Below are positions 34,482-42,405 of a DNA stretch of 64,000 nucleotides, in pieces; within the stretch, counting starts at the first letter, position 1; each line of letters begins with the position of its first letter. The notes below the pieces were generated by a model. It searched no databases, was not told the DNA's origin, and saw only the letters and a list, made by a program, of their open reading frames with translations. Source of the DNA: Sphingobacterium sp. ML3W (lineage in GTDB: Bacteria; Bacteroidota; Bacteroidia; Sphingobacteriales; Sphingobacteriaceae); NCBI RefSeq assembly GCF_029542085.1, contig NZ_CP107036.1, positions 5,828,001 through 5,892,000 on the forward strand, given 5' to 3'. The position numbers and the translations under genes are program-made.

Positions 34482-37400
34482 CTAAACCCCGACTCTTCGT
34501 TGTACTTTTTCAGTCCGATTGAAGATATCATAGATGATTGGGAACACGAGCAAAGTCAAGATGGTGGCGGATATCAGTCCACCGATAATGACGATCGCTA
34601 GCGGTTTTTGCGATTCCGAACCTATACCCGTAGAGAGTGCGGCTGGCAACAATCCAATTGAAGCCATTAATGCCGTCATGACCACAGGCCGGGTACGTGA
34701 TTTGACCCCTTTGTAAATAGATTGATCGTTGGGCAGGCCATCTTTTTTGTTCTGATGGAATTCGGAAATCAGGATAACACCATTTTGGATACATATCCCG
34801 AATAAAGCAATCATGCCCACACCCGCGGAGATCCCGAAATTCATGCCGGTCACATGCAGCGCAATAATTCCGCCGATCAGTGCAAAAGGAACGTTGGCTA
34901 GAACGAGCAAAGAATCTTTGATATTGCCGAATAAGATAAACAATAAGAAGAAGATCAAAACCAAGCTGATCGGCACCACCTGCGCCAGGCGATGTGTCGC
35001 CCGTTGCTGATTCTCGAACTGACCGGTCCAGCCGATAGAATAACCATCGGGTAATTTGATCTTGCTGACTTTCTGCTGTGCTTCGGCAATGGTACTCCCC
35101 AGGTCACGATCCCGGATGGAAAATTTAATACCGATATAGCGTTTGATATTATCCCGATAAATAAAGGCTGCACCATTGTCCTTTTCTATTGTTGCGATAC
35201 TTTTTAGGGGGATCAAGGTACCATCACCACAGGGAACCATCAGCTGAGCAATATCTTTTTCTGTCTTCCGGTATTCTGGTGCATAACGCAGGCGAATGTT
35301 AAACTTGCGCTCCCCATCGTATAATACTGAAGCAGTCTTTCCTCCAAAAGCCATTTCCAATACCGCCTGGGCATCGGCCGGTAGCACATTAAATGCCGCC
35401 ATGCGTGTTCTGTCCAGGATAACACTGACCTCCGGCTGACCAATATTCAGGATAATACCGGGCTCCTTGATCCCTTGTATATCCTTGATCTGTGCAAAGA
35501 CCTCTTTCGATAGGCGGTCCAGTGTAGCGAGGTTGTCACCAAAGATCTTAATCCCATTCTCGGCCTTAAATCCTGCGACAGCTTCCGCGACATTGTCCGA
35601 AATGGGCTGTGAATAGTTGTAGGTGATGCCCTGATACTGCTTGAGCTTATGATCCATTTCTTCGATCAGTTGATCCATGTTAATCTTTCGTGTCCATTCT
35701 TCCTTAGGTTTCAGTGCTACAGCAAATTGCACAAAACCGAAACCATTTGGATCTGTTCCATCGTTGCTCCGTCCGGTTTGCGATAATACACCTGTTACTT
35801 CTGGAAAGGATTCCAATGTCGTTTTTAATACTTTGGTCGTTTTGATGGATTCCTTTAGGGAAGTACTCATCGGCATTTCGGCGGTCACCCAAAGTGAACC
35901 CTCATTCAATGTAGGCAGGAACTCAGTTCCTAGAAATTTAGCAGAAAATAGCACCGTGCCCAGTATGACCAGTGATACAATTAAACTCAGACGTTTATTT
36001 CTAAAGGTAAAACCAAAACTTTTGGCTACGATTCTGTTCCAAAACTCCACAAAGGGATTACGCCGTTCTTTGACATTTTTGTTTAACAGGATATGGGATA
36101 GTGCCGGCACCAGGGTCAGTGTAAATAACAGTGCACCTAATAGGGCAAAACCGAGGGTAAATGCGAGAGGAGAGAACATCTTGCCTTCCACCTTTTGGAA
36201 GGAAAATATAGGGATCAAGGAGGTGATGATAATTAGTTTGGAGAAGAAAATGGCTTTTCCCAACCCGGTACCGGTCTGTTTGATCCATCCTGCCTTGGCC
36301 ATTTTGTTGAATTTTTCCATCCCCAGTTTATGGGCCTTATGATCCAACATCACAAATATACCCTCGACCATGACTACGGCACCATCGATAATAATTCCGA
36401 AATCCACAGCCCCCAAAGAGAGCAGATTGGCGCTCATACCCGCCAGTTTAAGACATAGAAATGCGAATAACAAGGCAAGCGGAATGACGATGGAAACGAT
36501 TACTGTCGTCCGCCAGTCGGCCATAAAAAGCAATACCATCAGGGTGACCAGTACAATACCCTCGATCAAATTGTGCATGACCGTGTGGGTTGTGAAATCC
36601 ATCAGGTTGTCGCGGTCATAGAAGGTTTGCATTTTGACGTCCTTGGGCAATATCTTGTCGTTGAGTTCCGCAATTTTTGCTTTTACGGCAGTCAGTACCT
36701 CCCTGGGGTTTTCTCCTTTACGCATCACCACCGTACCGGCAACAACATCATCGCTTTTGCCAAAACCGGCTTGCCCTACCCGGGGCATGGAACTTTCTTT
36801 GACCTCCGCTACATTTTTGACGAATACAGGGTTTCCACGTTCGTTGATCACCGTAATGTTTTCGATGTCATTGATGGAGTTGACCAAACCGATACCACGT
36901 ACGACATAGGACTGTCCACTTTTTTCAATTACATCACCACCGACATTGAGGTTACTCTTGCTGACTGCATCGTAAACCTGTAGGGGCGTAAGATTATATT
37001 TGTCCAATTTGATGGGATCGGTACTGATCTCATAAACGAGATCCTGGCCACCGAACACATTGATGTCGGCAACCCCTGGAACACCTCTCAATGCCCGGTC
37101 AATAACCCAAGTTTGTAATGTCAATAGATCCCTGGAATTTCGTTGGTCGCTATGCAAGGTATACCGGAATATTTCTCCTGTCGGACCGTATGGCGGTTGC
37201 ACCTCAGGGTCTATATCTTCAGGGAGACTGACCGAACGCAGCAAGTTGTTGACCTGATTGCGCGCAAAAGTATCATCTACCCCGTCATCAAAGATGATTT
37301 TGACAATGGAAAGCCCAAACATGGTCGTACTGCGGATACTGGTTCTCTTCTGAACGGGACTCATGCCCAATTCAATAGGAGTGGTCACAAAGCGTTCTAC

Positions 37401-37589
37401 CTCTTCAGCACTTCGGCCATTCCATTGGGTGATGATGGTAATCTGTGTATTGGTTACATCTGGAAATGCCTCAATAGGCATACTTTTGAAACTAATAAAG
37501 CCAGCAATAGCCAAAATACCAACCCAAATAAAGGTGAACGCTTTATTTTTTATGGAAAAGGCAATGATATTTTTAATGAATTTGTTCAT
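34482..37589 (-). CDS. CzcA/CusA-type heavy-metal efflux RND transporter
   Basis: 1035-residue inner-membrane proton/metal antiporter, the pump of a tripartite efflux system. Twelve membrane helices and two large periplasmic loops fit the HME-RND family (GVADINVFGGQDLVYEI, NYSQPISDNVAEAVAGFKA). The fourth-helix proton-relay motif VDFGIIIDGAVVMVEGIF near 393-410 has the two Asp and one Glu of the CzcA (Zn/Co/Cd, HME1) subgroup rather than the CusA Cu/Ag motif, so divalent Zn/Co/Cd/Ni is the likelier cargo. Last gene of the tolC-adaptor-pump operon, with a two-component system upstream. Confidence 0.93.
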   Translation of the reverse strand: MNKFIKNIIAFSIKNKAFTFIWVGILAIAGFISFKSMPIEAFPDVTNTQITIITQWNGRSAEEVERFVTTPIELGMSPVQKRTSIRSTTMFGLSIVKIIFDDGVDDTFARNQVNNLLRSVSLPEDIDPEVQPPYGPTGEIFRYTLHSDQRNSRDLLTLQTWVIDRALRGVPGVADINVFGGQDLVYEISTDPIKLDKYNLTPLQVYDAVSKSNLNVGGDVIEKSGQSYVVRGIGLVNSINDIENITVINERGNPVFVKNVAEVKESSMPRVGQAGFGKSDDVVAGTVVMRKGENPREVLTAVKAKIAELNDKILPKDVKMQTFYDRDNLMDFTTHTVMHNLIEGIVLVTLMVLLFMADWRTTVIVSIVIPLALLFAFLCLKLAGMSANLLSLGAVDFGIIIDGAVVMVEGIFVMLDHKAHKLGMEKFNKMAKAGWIKQTGTGLGKAIFFSKLIIITSLIPIFSFQKVEGKMFSPLAFTLGFALLGALLFTLTLVPALSHILLNKNVKERRNPFVEFWNRIVAKSFGFTFRNKRLSLIVSLVILGTVLFSAKFLGTEFLPTLNEGSLWVTAEMPMSTSLKESIKTTKVLKTTLESFPEVTGVLSQTGRSNDGTDPNGFGFVQFAVALKPKEEWTRKINMDQLIEEMDHKLKQYQGITYNYSQPISDNVAEAVAGFKAENGIKIFGDNLATLDRLSKEVFAQIKDIQGIKEPGIILNIGQPEVSVILDRTRMAAFNVLPADAQAVLEMAFGGKTASVLYDGERKFNIRLRYAPEYRKTEKDIAQLMVPCGDGTLIPLKSIATIEKDNGAAFIYRDNIKRYIGIKFSIRDRDLGSTIAEAQQKVSKIKLPDGYSIGWTGQFENQQRATHRLAQVVPISLVLIFFLLFILFGNIKDSLLVLANVPFALIGGIIALHVTGMNFGISAGVGMIALFGICIQNGVILISEFHQNKKDGLPNDQSIYKGVKSRTRPVVMTALMASIGLLPAALSTGIGSESQKPLAIVIIGGLISATILTLLVFPIIYDIFNRTEKVQRRVGV

Positions 37590-37611
37590 TCTCGTAAAAA
37601 GCTAACACGGG

Positions 37612-38703
37612 TTAATTATTCAATGCTCTATAGATCAAAAGCTTGTTGTTGACAATCACTTGCTCTCCCTCCTGCAACCCAGTACTAACATAGGTGGTTT
37701 CTACATTTTGTTTCATGGGTTGGATCTCGTGGATCTTGATGTCATTCTGTGATTTGTAGATTAACACGAAATACTTGTTCTGATCAAAAATGACCGCATC
37801 CGAAGGGATGGCCAGTGCCTGTGTATTGGAGTGATGGAGTAGCTTGATCGTGGCTTTACTATCCGGAATAAGTAGGCCATCTTTGTTATCCAGGACGACG
37901 CGCGCCTGCATGGCGTTGGTTTGTGGATCAATGATTTTAAAGATTTTGTCGATACTTCCCTCGAATTTTTTGTCGGGATAGCTCAATGTGGAGACAACGG
38001 CAGGCATGCCCATGCTAATCTTTTCGATATCCGTTTCATTGACATTGAGTATTGCCCAGACGTCTTTGGTGTTGGCGACATCAAAGATATTGTCGCTGCG
38101 GTCACTACGCAATTGCATATCTTTATTGATGTTTTTTTGGACGATATATCCGTCAATAGGGGATACAACGGAGTAAATATTACCCATACGAACATTGTAA
38201 ATCTGACTGACGGCCTCTGAACGGCGCAGTTGCTCCTTGGCTTTGGTCAATTGCCCTTTAGCCTCAAGCATATCTTTGTCAGTACTCAATTTACCGTTAT
38301 ACATATCCTCTGCAACACGGTAATTCTTTTCGGCAAGCAGCACATCCGTTTTCGCATCGGATAGATCTTTTTGTATGCCCGCAACCTCTGTACTTCTGAT
38401 TGTTGCGAGTACCTGACCTTTATGTACATAATCACCCAAGGATACATTGACGGATACAACATTCCCTCCAACGAGTGGAAAGATGTCAATGTAATTGTTC
38501 TGATCGGCTGATATCTTACCGAAGAAATTTAGTTCCTCCGTTACATTTTCTTTTTTTACCGTGGCAAAACTTGTCGATTTGAGCATCGTTTCGCTGATTT
38601 CAAAACCTTTGACAATCGCTGAATTGTCGGTTTTTTTATGATTCTGGCAGGCGTATAAGCATACGATGGCCACAGTGCTTAGGAGAAGTTGTTTAGTTGA
38701 CAT
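37612..38703 (-). CDS. Periplasmic adaptor lipoprotein of the metal RND pump
   Basis: Membrane-fusion protein linking pump and outer-membrane channel, 363 residues from ATG 38703. The start is chosen because it yields a lipoprotein signal, MSTKQLLLSTVAIVCLYACQ, with lipobox Cys at residue 19. The split lipoyl/barrel-sandwich halves are near 70-105 (GGNVVSVNVSLGDYVHKGQVLATI) and 180-200 (SPIDGYIVQKNINKDMQL), separated by a coiled-coil hairpin. The end is the membrane-proximal domain. No His-rich metal-binding C-terminus is seen. It overlaps the tolC-like gene by 11 bp and precedes the pump by 22 bp. Confidence 0.92.
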   Translation of the reverse strand: MSTKQLLLSTVAIVCLYACQNHKKTDNSAIVKGFEISETMLKSTSFATVKKENVTEELNFFGKISADQNNYIDIFPLVGGNVVSVNVSLGDYVHKGQVLATIRSTEVAGIQKDLSDAKTDVLLAEKNYRVAEDMYNGKLSTDKDMLEAKGQLTKAKEQLRRSEAVSQIYNVRMGNIYSVVSPIDGYIVQKNINKDMQLRSDRSDNIFDVANTKDVWAILNVNETDIEKISMGMPAVVSTLSYPDKKFEGSIDKIFKIIDPQTNAMQARVVLDNKDGLLIPDSKATIKLLHHSNTQALAIPSDAVIFDQNKYFVLIYKSQNDIKIHEIQPMKQNVETTYVSTGLQEGEQVIVNNKLLIYRALNN

Positions 38704-40051
38704 GGCTTGAATTGAATATAGGGGTTTGCGCCAAGTAGTTAAGCTGCTCGGCATTGAGGATAATTTCTTTTTTCATATCATAAAGTTTGAGGATAGATAT
38801 CCGATAACTATCCATAAAATCGGTGAACTCAACTAGCGAGATATTTCCTTTTCTGAAATTGCTGAACACACCATCGTAGACTACAGCAATATTGTGTAGG
38901 TCGTCAGCCGTAATAGTGAAATATTGGTTGTATTGATTTTCCCAAGACTGATAGTTGGAACGGATCTGCGATTCCAATAGCTGTCGCTGTACTTCGATAT
39001 TCTTTTTGGCTTCTTCTTCGGCATATTTGGCCTTGATGATATTTCCCTTGTTTTGTTTCCATAGTGGAAGTGGAATCGCTGCTTTGAGATTCAGTTCATT
39101 GTGAAATGTTCCTCCGTTTTGGCTGTATTCTATGCCTAGATTGATATCGGGTGTATTCAGGGATTTTTGCCATTTGGTAAAAAGCTGTGAGCTTTCGGCA
39201 GTTTTTAACGCAAATTGATAGTCGGCATTATTTTCAAGTGCGAGGTCAAACATCTTGTCCATGCTCATTGTAGGTCTGATTGCCAATTCCCGATCTGCCT
39301 CCGTATCCGATAGATTGGGGAGCACATCTTCCTGATTGGAGAGCAGTACCCTTAATTGTTGTTGCATACCGATAATTGTATTGGTGGCACTCGTTTTTTC
39401 GTTGGTGAGATCGATGGCCATGGTTTGCAGACGAACTTGGTCCCGAAGTGAAACGTTTCCCTTTTTGCCTTCTTCCTTATAGGCTGTCAACAGGCTGTTG
39501 AGGTAATCCAATTGCACATTGATGTCTGCCAGTTTATGCTGTTCGAAATAAAGAGAATAGAATGTTGTCCTTAGTTGTGCCCGTAGACTGGCCAGCAACT
39601 GGCTGAATTGAAGTTTTGAAAGCTCGACATTTGATTTGGCAAACTCAACCTCATTTTTCTTTTTTCCACCTAGATAAAGCAATTGGGATACGCTGGCATC
39701 TTTTGATCCCCCCACATGGAATGCCTTTTTATTTTGTGGATCATAAGCATTGACGGCGACTTCCAATTGCGGAAGCTCCCAGATTTTGGCCTGAATGACA
39801 TCTGCTTCGGCCTGACTGATATCATATTGTTGCGCCAATAAGGAGAGGTTGTTTTTTCGGAAGGCTTCTTCACATTCAAGAAGCGTCATTTTCCGGCCAG
39901 AAGACTGCTGTATTGTTTTGCCAGTTGTATTTTCAGAACGGGCAGTTGTATTTTCCGAATGCATAGCATCGTAGGTTATCGCAGGTTGCTGTTGCGCGAA
40001 TGCAACGGAATTTAAAAACAGCAAAAATAGCAAGGATTTCTTTGTCATCAT
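38693..40051 (-). CDS. TolC-family outer-membrane channel of the metal pump
   Basis: 452 residues; signal peptide MMTKKSLLFLLFLNSVAFAQ. Two repeats of long amphipathic helices, as in OEP/TolC proteins: LLECEEAFRKNNLSLLAQQYDISQAEADVIQAK at the start, repeated Gln-rich coiled-coil segments, NIEVQRQLLESQIRSNYQSWENQYNQY near the end. First gene of the efflux structural operon. Upstream, between it and the sensor kinase stop, lie four CTTAA-like sites at 11-bp steps, so expression is probably controlled by the adjacent response regulator. Confidence 0.9.
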   Translation of the reverse strand: MMTKKSLLFLLFLNSVAFAQQQPAITYDAMHSENTTARSENTTGKTIQQSSGRKMTLLECEEAFRKNNLSLLAQQYDISQAEADVIQAKIWELPQLEVAVNAYDPQNKKAFHVGGSKDASVSQLLYLGGKKKNEVEFAKSNVELSKLQFSQLLASLRAQLRTTFYSLYFEQHKLADINVQLDYLNSLLTAYKEEGKKGNVSLRDQVRLQTMAIDLTNEKTSATNTIIGMQQQLRVLLSNQEDVLPNLSDTEADRELAIRPTMSMDKMFDLALENNADYQFALKTAESSQLFTKWQKSLNTPDINLGIEYSQNGGTFHNELNLKAAIPLPLWKQNKGNIIKAKYAEEEAKKNIEVQRQLLESQIRSNYQSWENQYNQYFTITADDLHNIAVVYDGVFSNFRKGNISLVEFTDFMDSYRISILKLYDMKKEIILNAEQLNYLAQTPIFNSSHVN

Positions 40052-40086
40052 GATCGAATCTTATGCAACAAAGAACGCGGGCACAG

Positions 40087-40124
40087 ATTAAAAGTCCCTT
40101 AATAAATACTTAAAAAAAGCTTAA
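40087..40124 (-). promoter_or_regulatory. Four 11-bp-phased CTTAA repeats (response-regulator box)
   Basis: ATTAA at 40087, then CTTAA at 40098, 40109 and 40120, each exactly 11 bp apart (TTAAG on the transcribed strand). They lie 47-73 bp upstream of the tolC-like ATG. OmpR/PhoB-type regulators bind such one-turn direct repeats, and one is encoded in the same cluster. Confidence 0.6.
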
Positions 40125-40151
40125 AATGTGATCTTTCTTTACCTCAGCTGC

Positions 40152-41549
40152 CTATTGGAGGGGTAGGAAATCGCTGTTTTCGGTGGTTGACTTAGGGAAT
40201 CGGAGTGTAAATGTATGAGCCGGCTGCTGTGTATTGGCTTTGTATTCGACGCTGGCCTGATGTGAATCCATAATGCGTTTGACGATCCGCAGCCCTAAGC
40301 CCGATCCGGTGGTTTCTGAGGCATTCTCGCCACGGCTGAACGCATCGAAAATACGCTTTTGATCAGTGGTGCTCAGCGCAGCTCCATGATTGGTTACCAA
40401 TACTTTCAGTTGCGTCGGAGATTCATGGATAACAACACTTACTTCAGGGTGATAGGAATACAGCGCTGCATTTTTGAATAGATTGACAAAAGCGATTTCA
40501 ATCAACTGCGCCGAACAAACGAGGGTCAATTTAGGATCTGCGATGCCTTTAATAGAAAAATCAAGCTGCAGATCAGGGAAGGCTTTTGCGACCTTTTCGT
40601 ATGCCGTAAAAATGATCTCGTCAATCCGTTCTTCCTGATAAGTGGTTTGGAGTGTGGCCGAATCAAATTTTGAAAGGAGCATTAGCGAGCTTGTGACTTC
40701 AGAAAGATGCTGTGTTTCTTTTGCGATATTGTCAAGTACGTGGCTGACATCTTCATCAAGCTGTTGTTGATGCCGGAGGTTTTCCAATTGGAATGACATT
40801 CTGGCCAGTGGTGTGCGCAGCTCATGGGAAGCACTCGAGTTAAATTCTTTTTGGGATTCAAAAGCACTGGACAGCCGTTTCAGCATAGTATTGAATGCTT
40901 GGGTTAATACCGCGATCTCATCCGTATTTCCGGCATATTTAACCGGGTTGGTCAACTTACTGGCATTGATTTGGGTGATGTCTTTTTTGAGTCTATCCAA
41001 AGGATGTAATAAACGAAGAATAAGATTGTAGCTAAAGATCCAGATTAGCAAAGTGCTCAGTAAGAATAAGATCGTTAAGACGATGGCCAGGTGATCTAGT
41101 TTCTCGTTCCCAGAATAATCCTGGGCTTTAACCAAAAGGTAGTAAGTCTGTTTGTTGATCAGGTAGTATTTGCCCAATATTTCATATTGGTCCTGTTTGT
41201 AGAAGATTCGTTTTTCATTGTCCAGACGATTAATAATCGCCTGATTCCAGGTAATTGTTTTGTCTTTTACCGTGCTGAAAATAAGTTTTTTATGCTTGTC
41301 CAGAATAATGACATCCTCATAAAAGAGTCCATCTTCAATATCCTGAAAATAAGTTTTGTACGATTCGCGGTCAAAAGAAGGGGTATTTGCGATATAATGT
41401 GAAATATAATCCAGTTTATCGATCAGACGCTGGCGGAATTGATCATTTCTGAAATCAACGCTGGCATAATAGATAATGAGCATCGCGATTCCGAATAGGA
41501 TGGAGAACGCAATACTAAAACTGATCGCTATTTTCTTTTTTAAAGTCAT
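40152..41549 (-). CDS. Sensor histidine kinase (metal-efflux cluster)
   Basis: 465 residues. Membrane helices near 10-30 and 158-180 enclose a periplasmic sensor domain of about 125 residues. A HAMP linker follows, then the phosphoacceptor SASHELRTPLARMSFQLENLR with His near 239, an N-box in FVNLFKNAALYSY, and ATP lid GSGLGLRIVKRIMDSH. It overlaps the response regulator stop by 4 bp (ATGA) and lies 100 bp upstream of the tolC-like gene. Context suggests it senses envelope metal and activates the efflux genes, like CzcS/CusS. No obvious metal-binding His/Cys cluster stands out in the sensor domain. Confidence 0.92.
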   Translation of the reverse strand: MTLKKKIAISFSIAFSILFGIAMLIIYYASVDFRNDQFRQRLIDKLDYISHYIANTPSFDRESYKTYFQDIEDGLFYEDVIILDKHKKLIFSTVKDKTITWNQAIINRLDNEKRIFYKQDQYEILGKYYLINKQTYYLLVKAQDYSGNEKLDHLAIVLTILFLLSTLLIWIFSYNLILRLLHPLDRLKKDITQINASKLTNPVKYAGNTDEIAVLTQAFNTMLKRLSSAFESQKEFNSSASHELRTPLARMSFQLENLRHQQQLDEDVSHVLDNIAKETQHLSEVTSSLMLLSKFDSATLQTTYQEERIDEIIFTAYEKVAKAFPDLQLDFSIKGIADPKLTLVCSAQLIEIAFVNLFKNAALYSYHPEVSVVIHESPTQLKVLVTNHGAALSTTDQKRIFDAFSRGENASETTGSGLGLRIVKRIMDSHQASVEYKANTQQPAHTFTLRFPKSTTENSDFLPLQ

Positions 41550-42232
41550 TTATCCGCAGCGAGGTAATAGCCAAATCCAGGTCTGGTGTGGATAAGCTTA
41601 TTTTCAAAATTCTTATCAATTTTTTTACGTAAAAAATTGATGTAAACTTCGATGGTATTTTGTGTTGTCTGAAATTGATTCTGCCATACTTCTTCGGAAA
41701 TATGCTGTTTGGATAAGGTACGTCCATTGGCCTGTGCCAATATCAACAGCAACTGAAATTCCTTTTGCGTCAGGTTGATTTCTTCATTTGACCGCAGTAC
41801 CCTGGCCTCTTCAGGATAAATAATCAGATCATCGATGACCAATGTCTTGGGGCTATTGCTCTCATTGTGCTGATGTCGGCGAAGAAGTGAATTGATGCGC
41901 ATCAACAACTCATCCAACACAAAAGGCTTGACTAAATAATCATCTGCGGCACGGAGAAAAGCTTCCTTTTTGTCGTCGATGTCATCATAGGCGGAGAGAA
42001 TGATAATCGGGGTAAGCGCATCATGACTTCGTATTTTCTTGCAGATTTCTAAACCGTTTATCTTGGGAACATTGATGTCTAGCAGGTAAAAGCCGTATTT
42101 TTTTTGATGCGTCCGTGCCAAAAATTCAATGCCATCAAAGGCCTGGTCACAAGAGAAGTCCTGACTTAGTAAAAAGGATTTGATTTCAGTAGAAAGAACC
42201 CTGTCATCTTCGAGTAGCAAAATGTCCACCAT
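41546..42232 (-). CDS. OmpR/PhoB-type response regulator (metal-efflux cluster)
   Basis: 228 residues from ATG 42232 (MVDILLLEDD); ATG 42244 is also possible, and the long reading from 42361 adds unlike residues. The receiver domain has acidic pair E8-D9-D10, phosphoacceptor Asp52 in LLDINVP and Lys near 101 in DDYLVKPF. The winged-helix DNA-binding domain follows from about 130 (LTQKEFQLLLILAQANGRTLSKQHISEEVW, then TIEVYINFLRKKID and HTRPGFGYYL). It is coupled to the kinase by a 4-bp overlap. Divergent from the phospholipase C gene; the 11-bp repeats upstream of the efflux operon are its likely target. Confidence 0.93.
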   Translation of the reverse strand: MVDILLLEDDRVLSTEIKSFLLSQDFSCDQAFDGIEFLARTHQKKYGFYLLDINVPKINGLEICKKIRSHDALTPIIILSAYDDIDDKKEAFLRAADDYLVKPFVLDELLMRINSLLRRHQHNESNSPKTLVIDDLIIYPEEARVLRSNEEINLTQKEFQLLLILAQANGRTLSKQHISEEVWQNQFQTTQNTIEVYINFLRKKIDKNFENKLIHTRPGFGYYLAADK

Positions 42233-42405
42233 AAATGTATGCATTGTCGTTTTGTAAATGTAAGCAAATTTTGCAAACCTCATCAATGGGACCCTTTTGG
42301 GCTGTTCTTTTGGTGGAAATAATTTAGTAACACAAGATTTACACGAAGAAATGTGAAACAAAAAGAAATCTAAGTAGATTCAAATCGAAATTATAGATAA
42401 ACATT

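Noticed and set aside
35677..36342. 221-codon plus-strand frame opposite the RND pump gene
   Set aside because: Antisense to a fully conserved CzcA-type coding region; composition is not protein-like.
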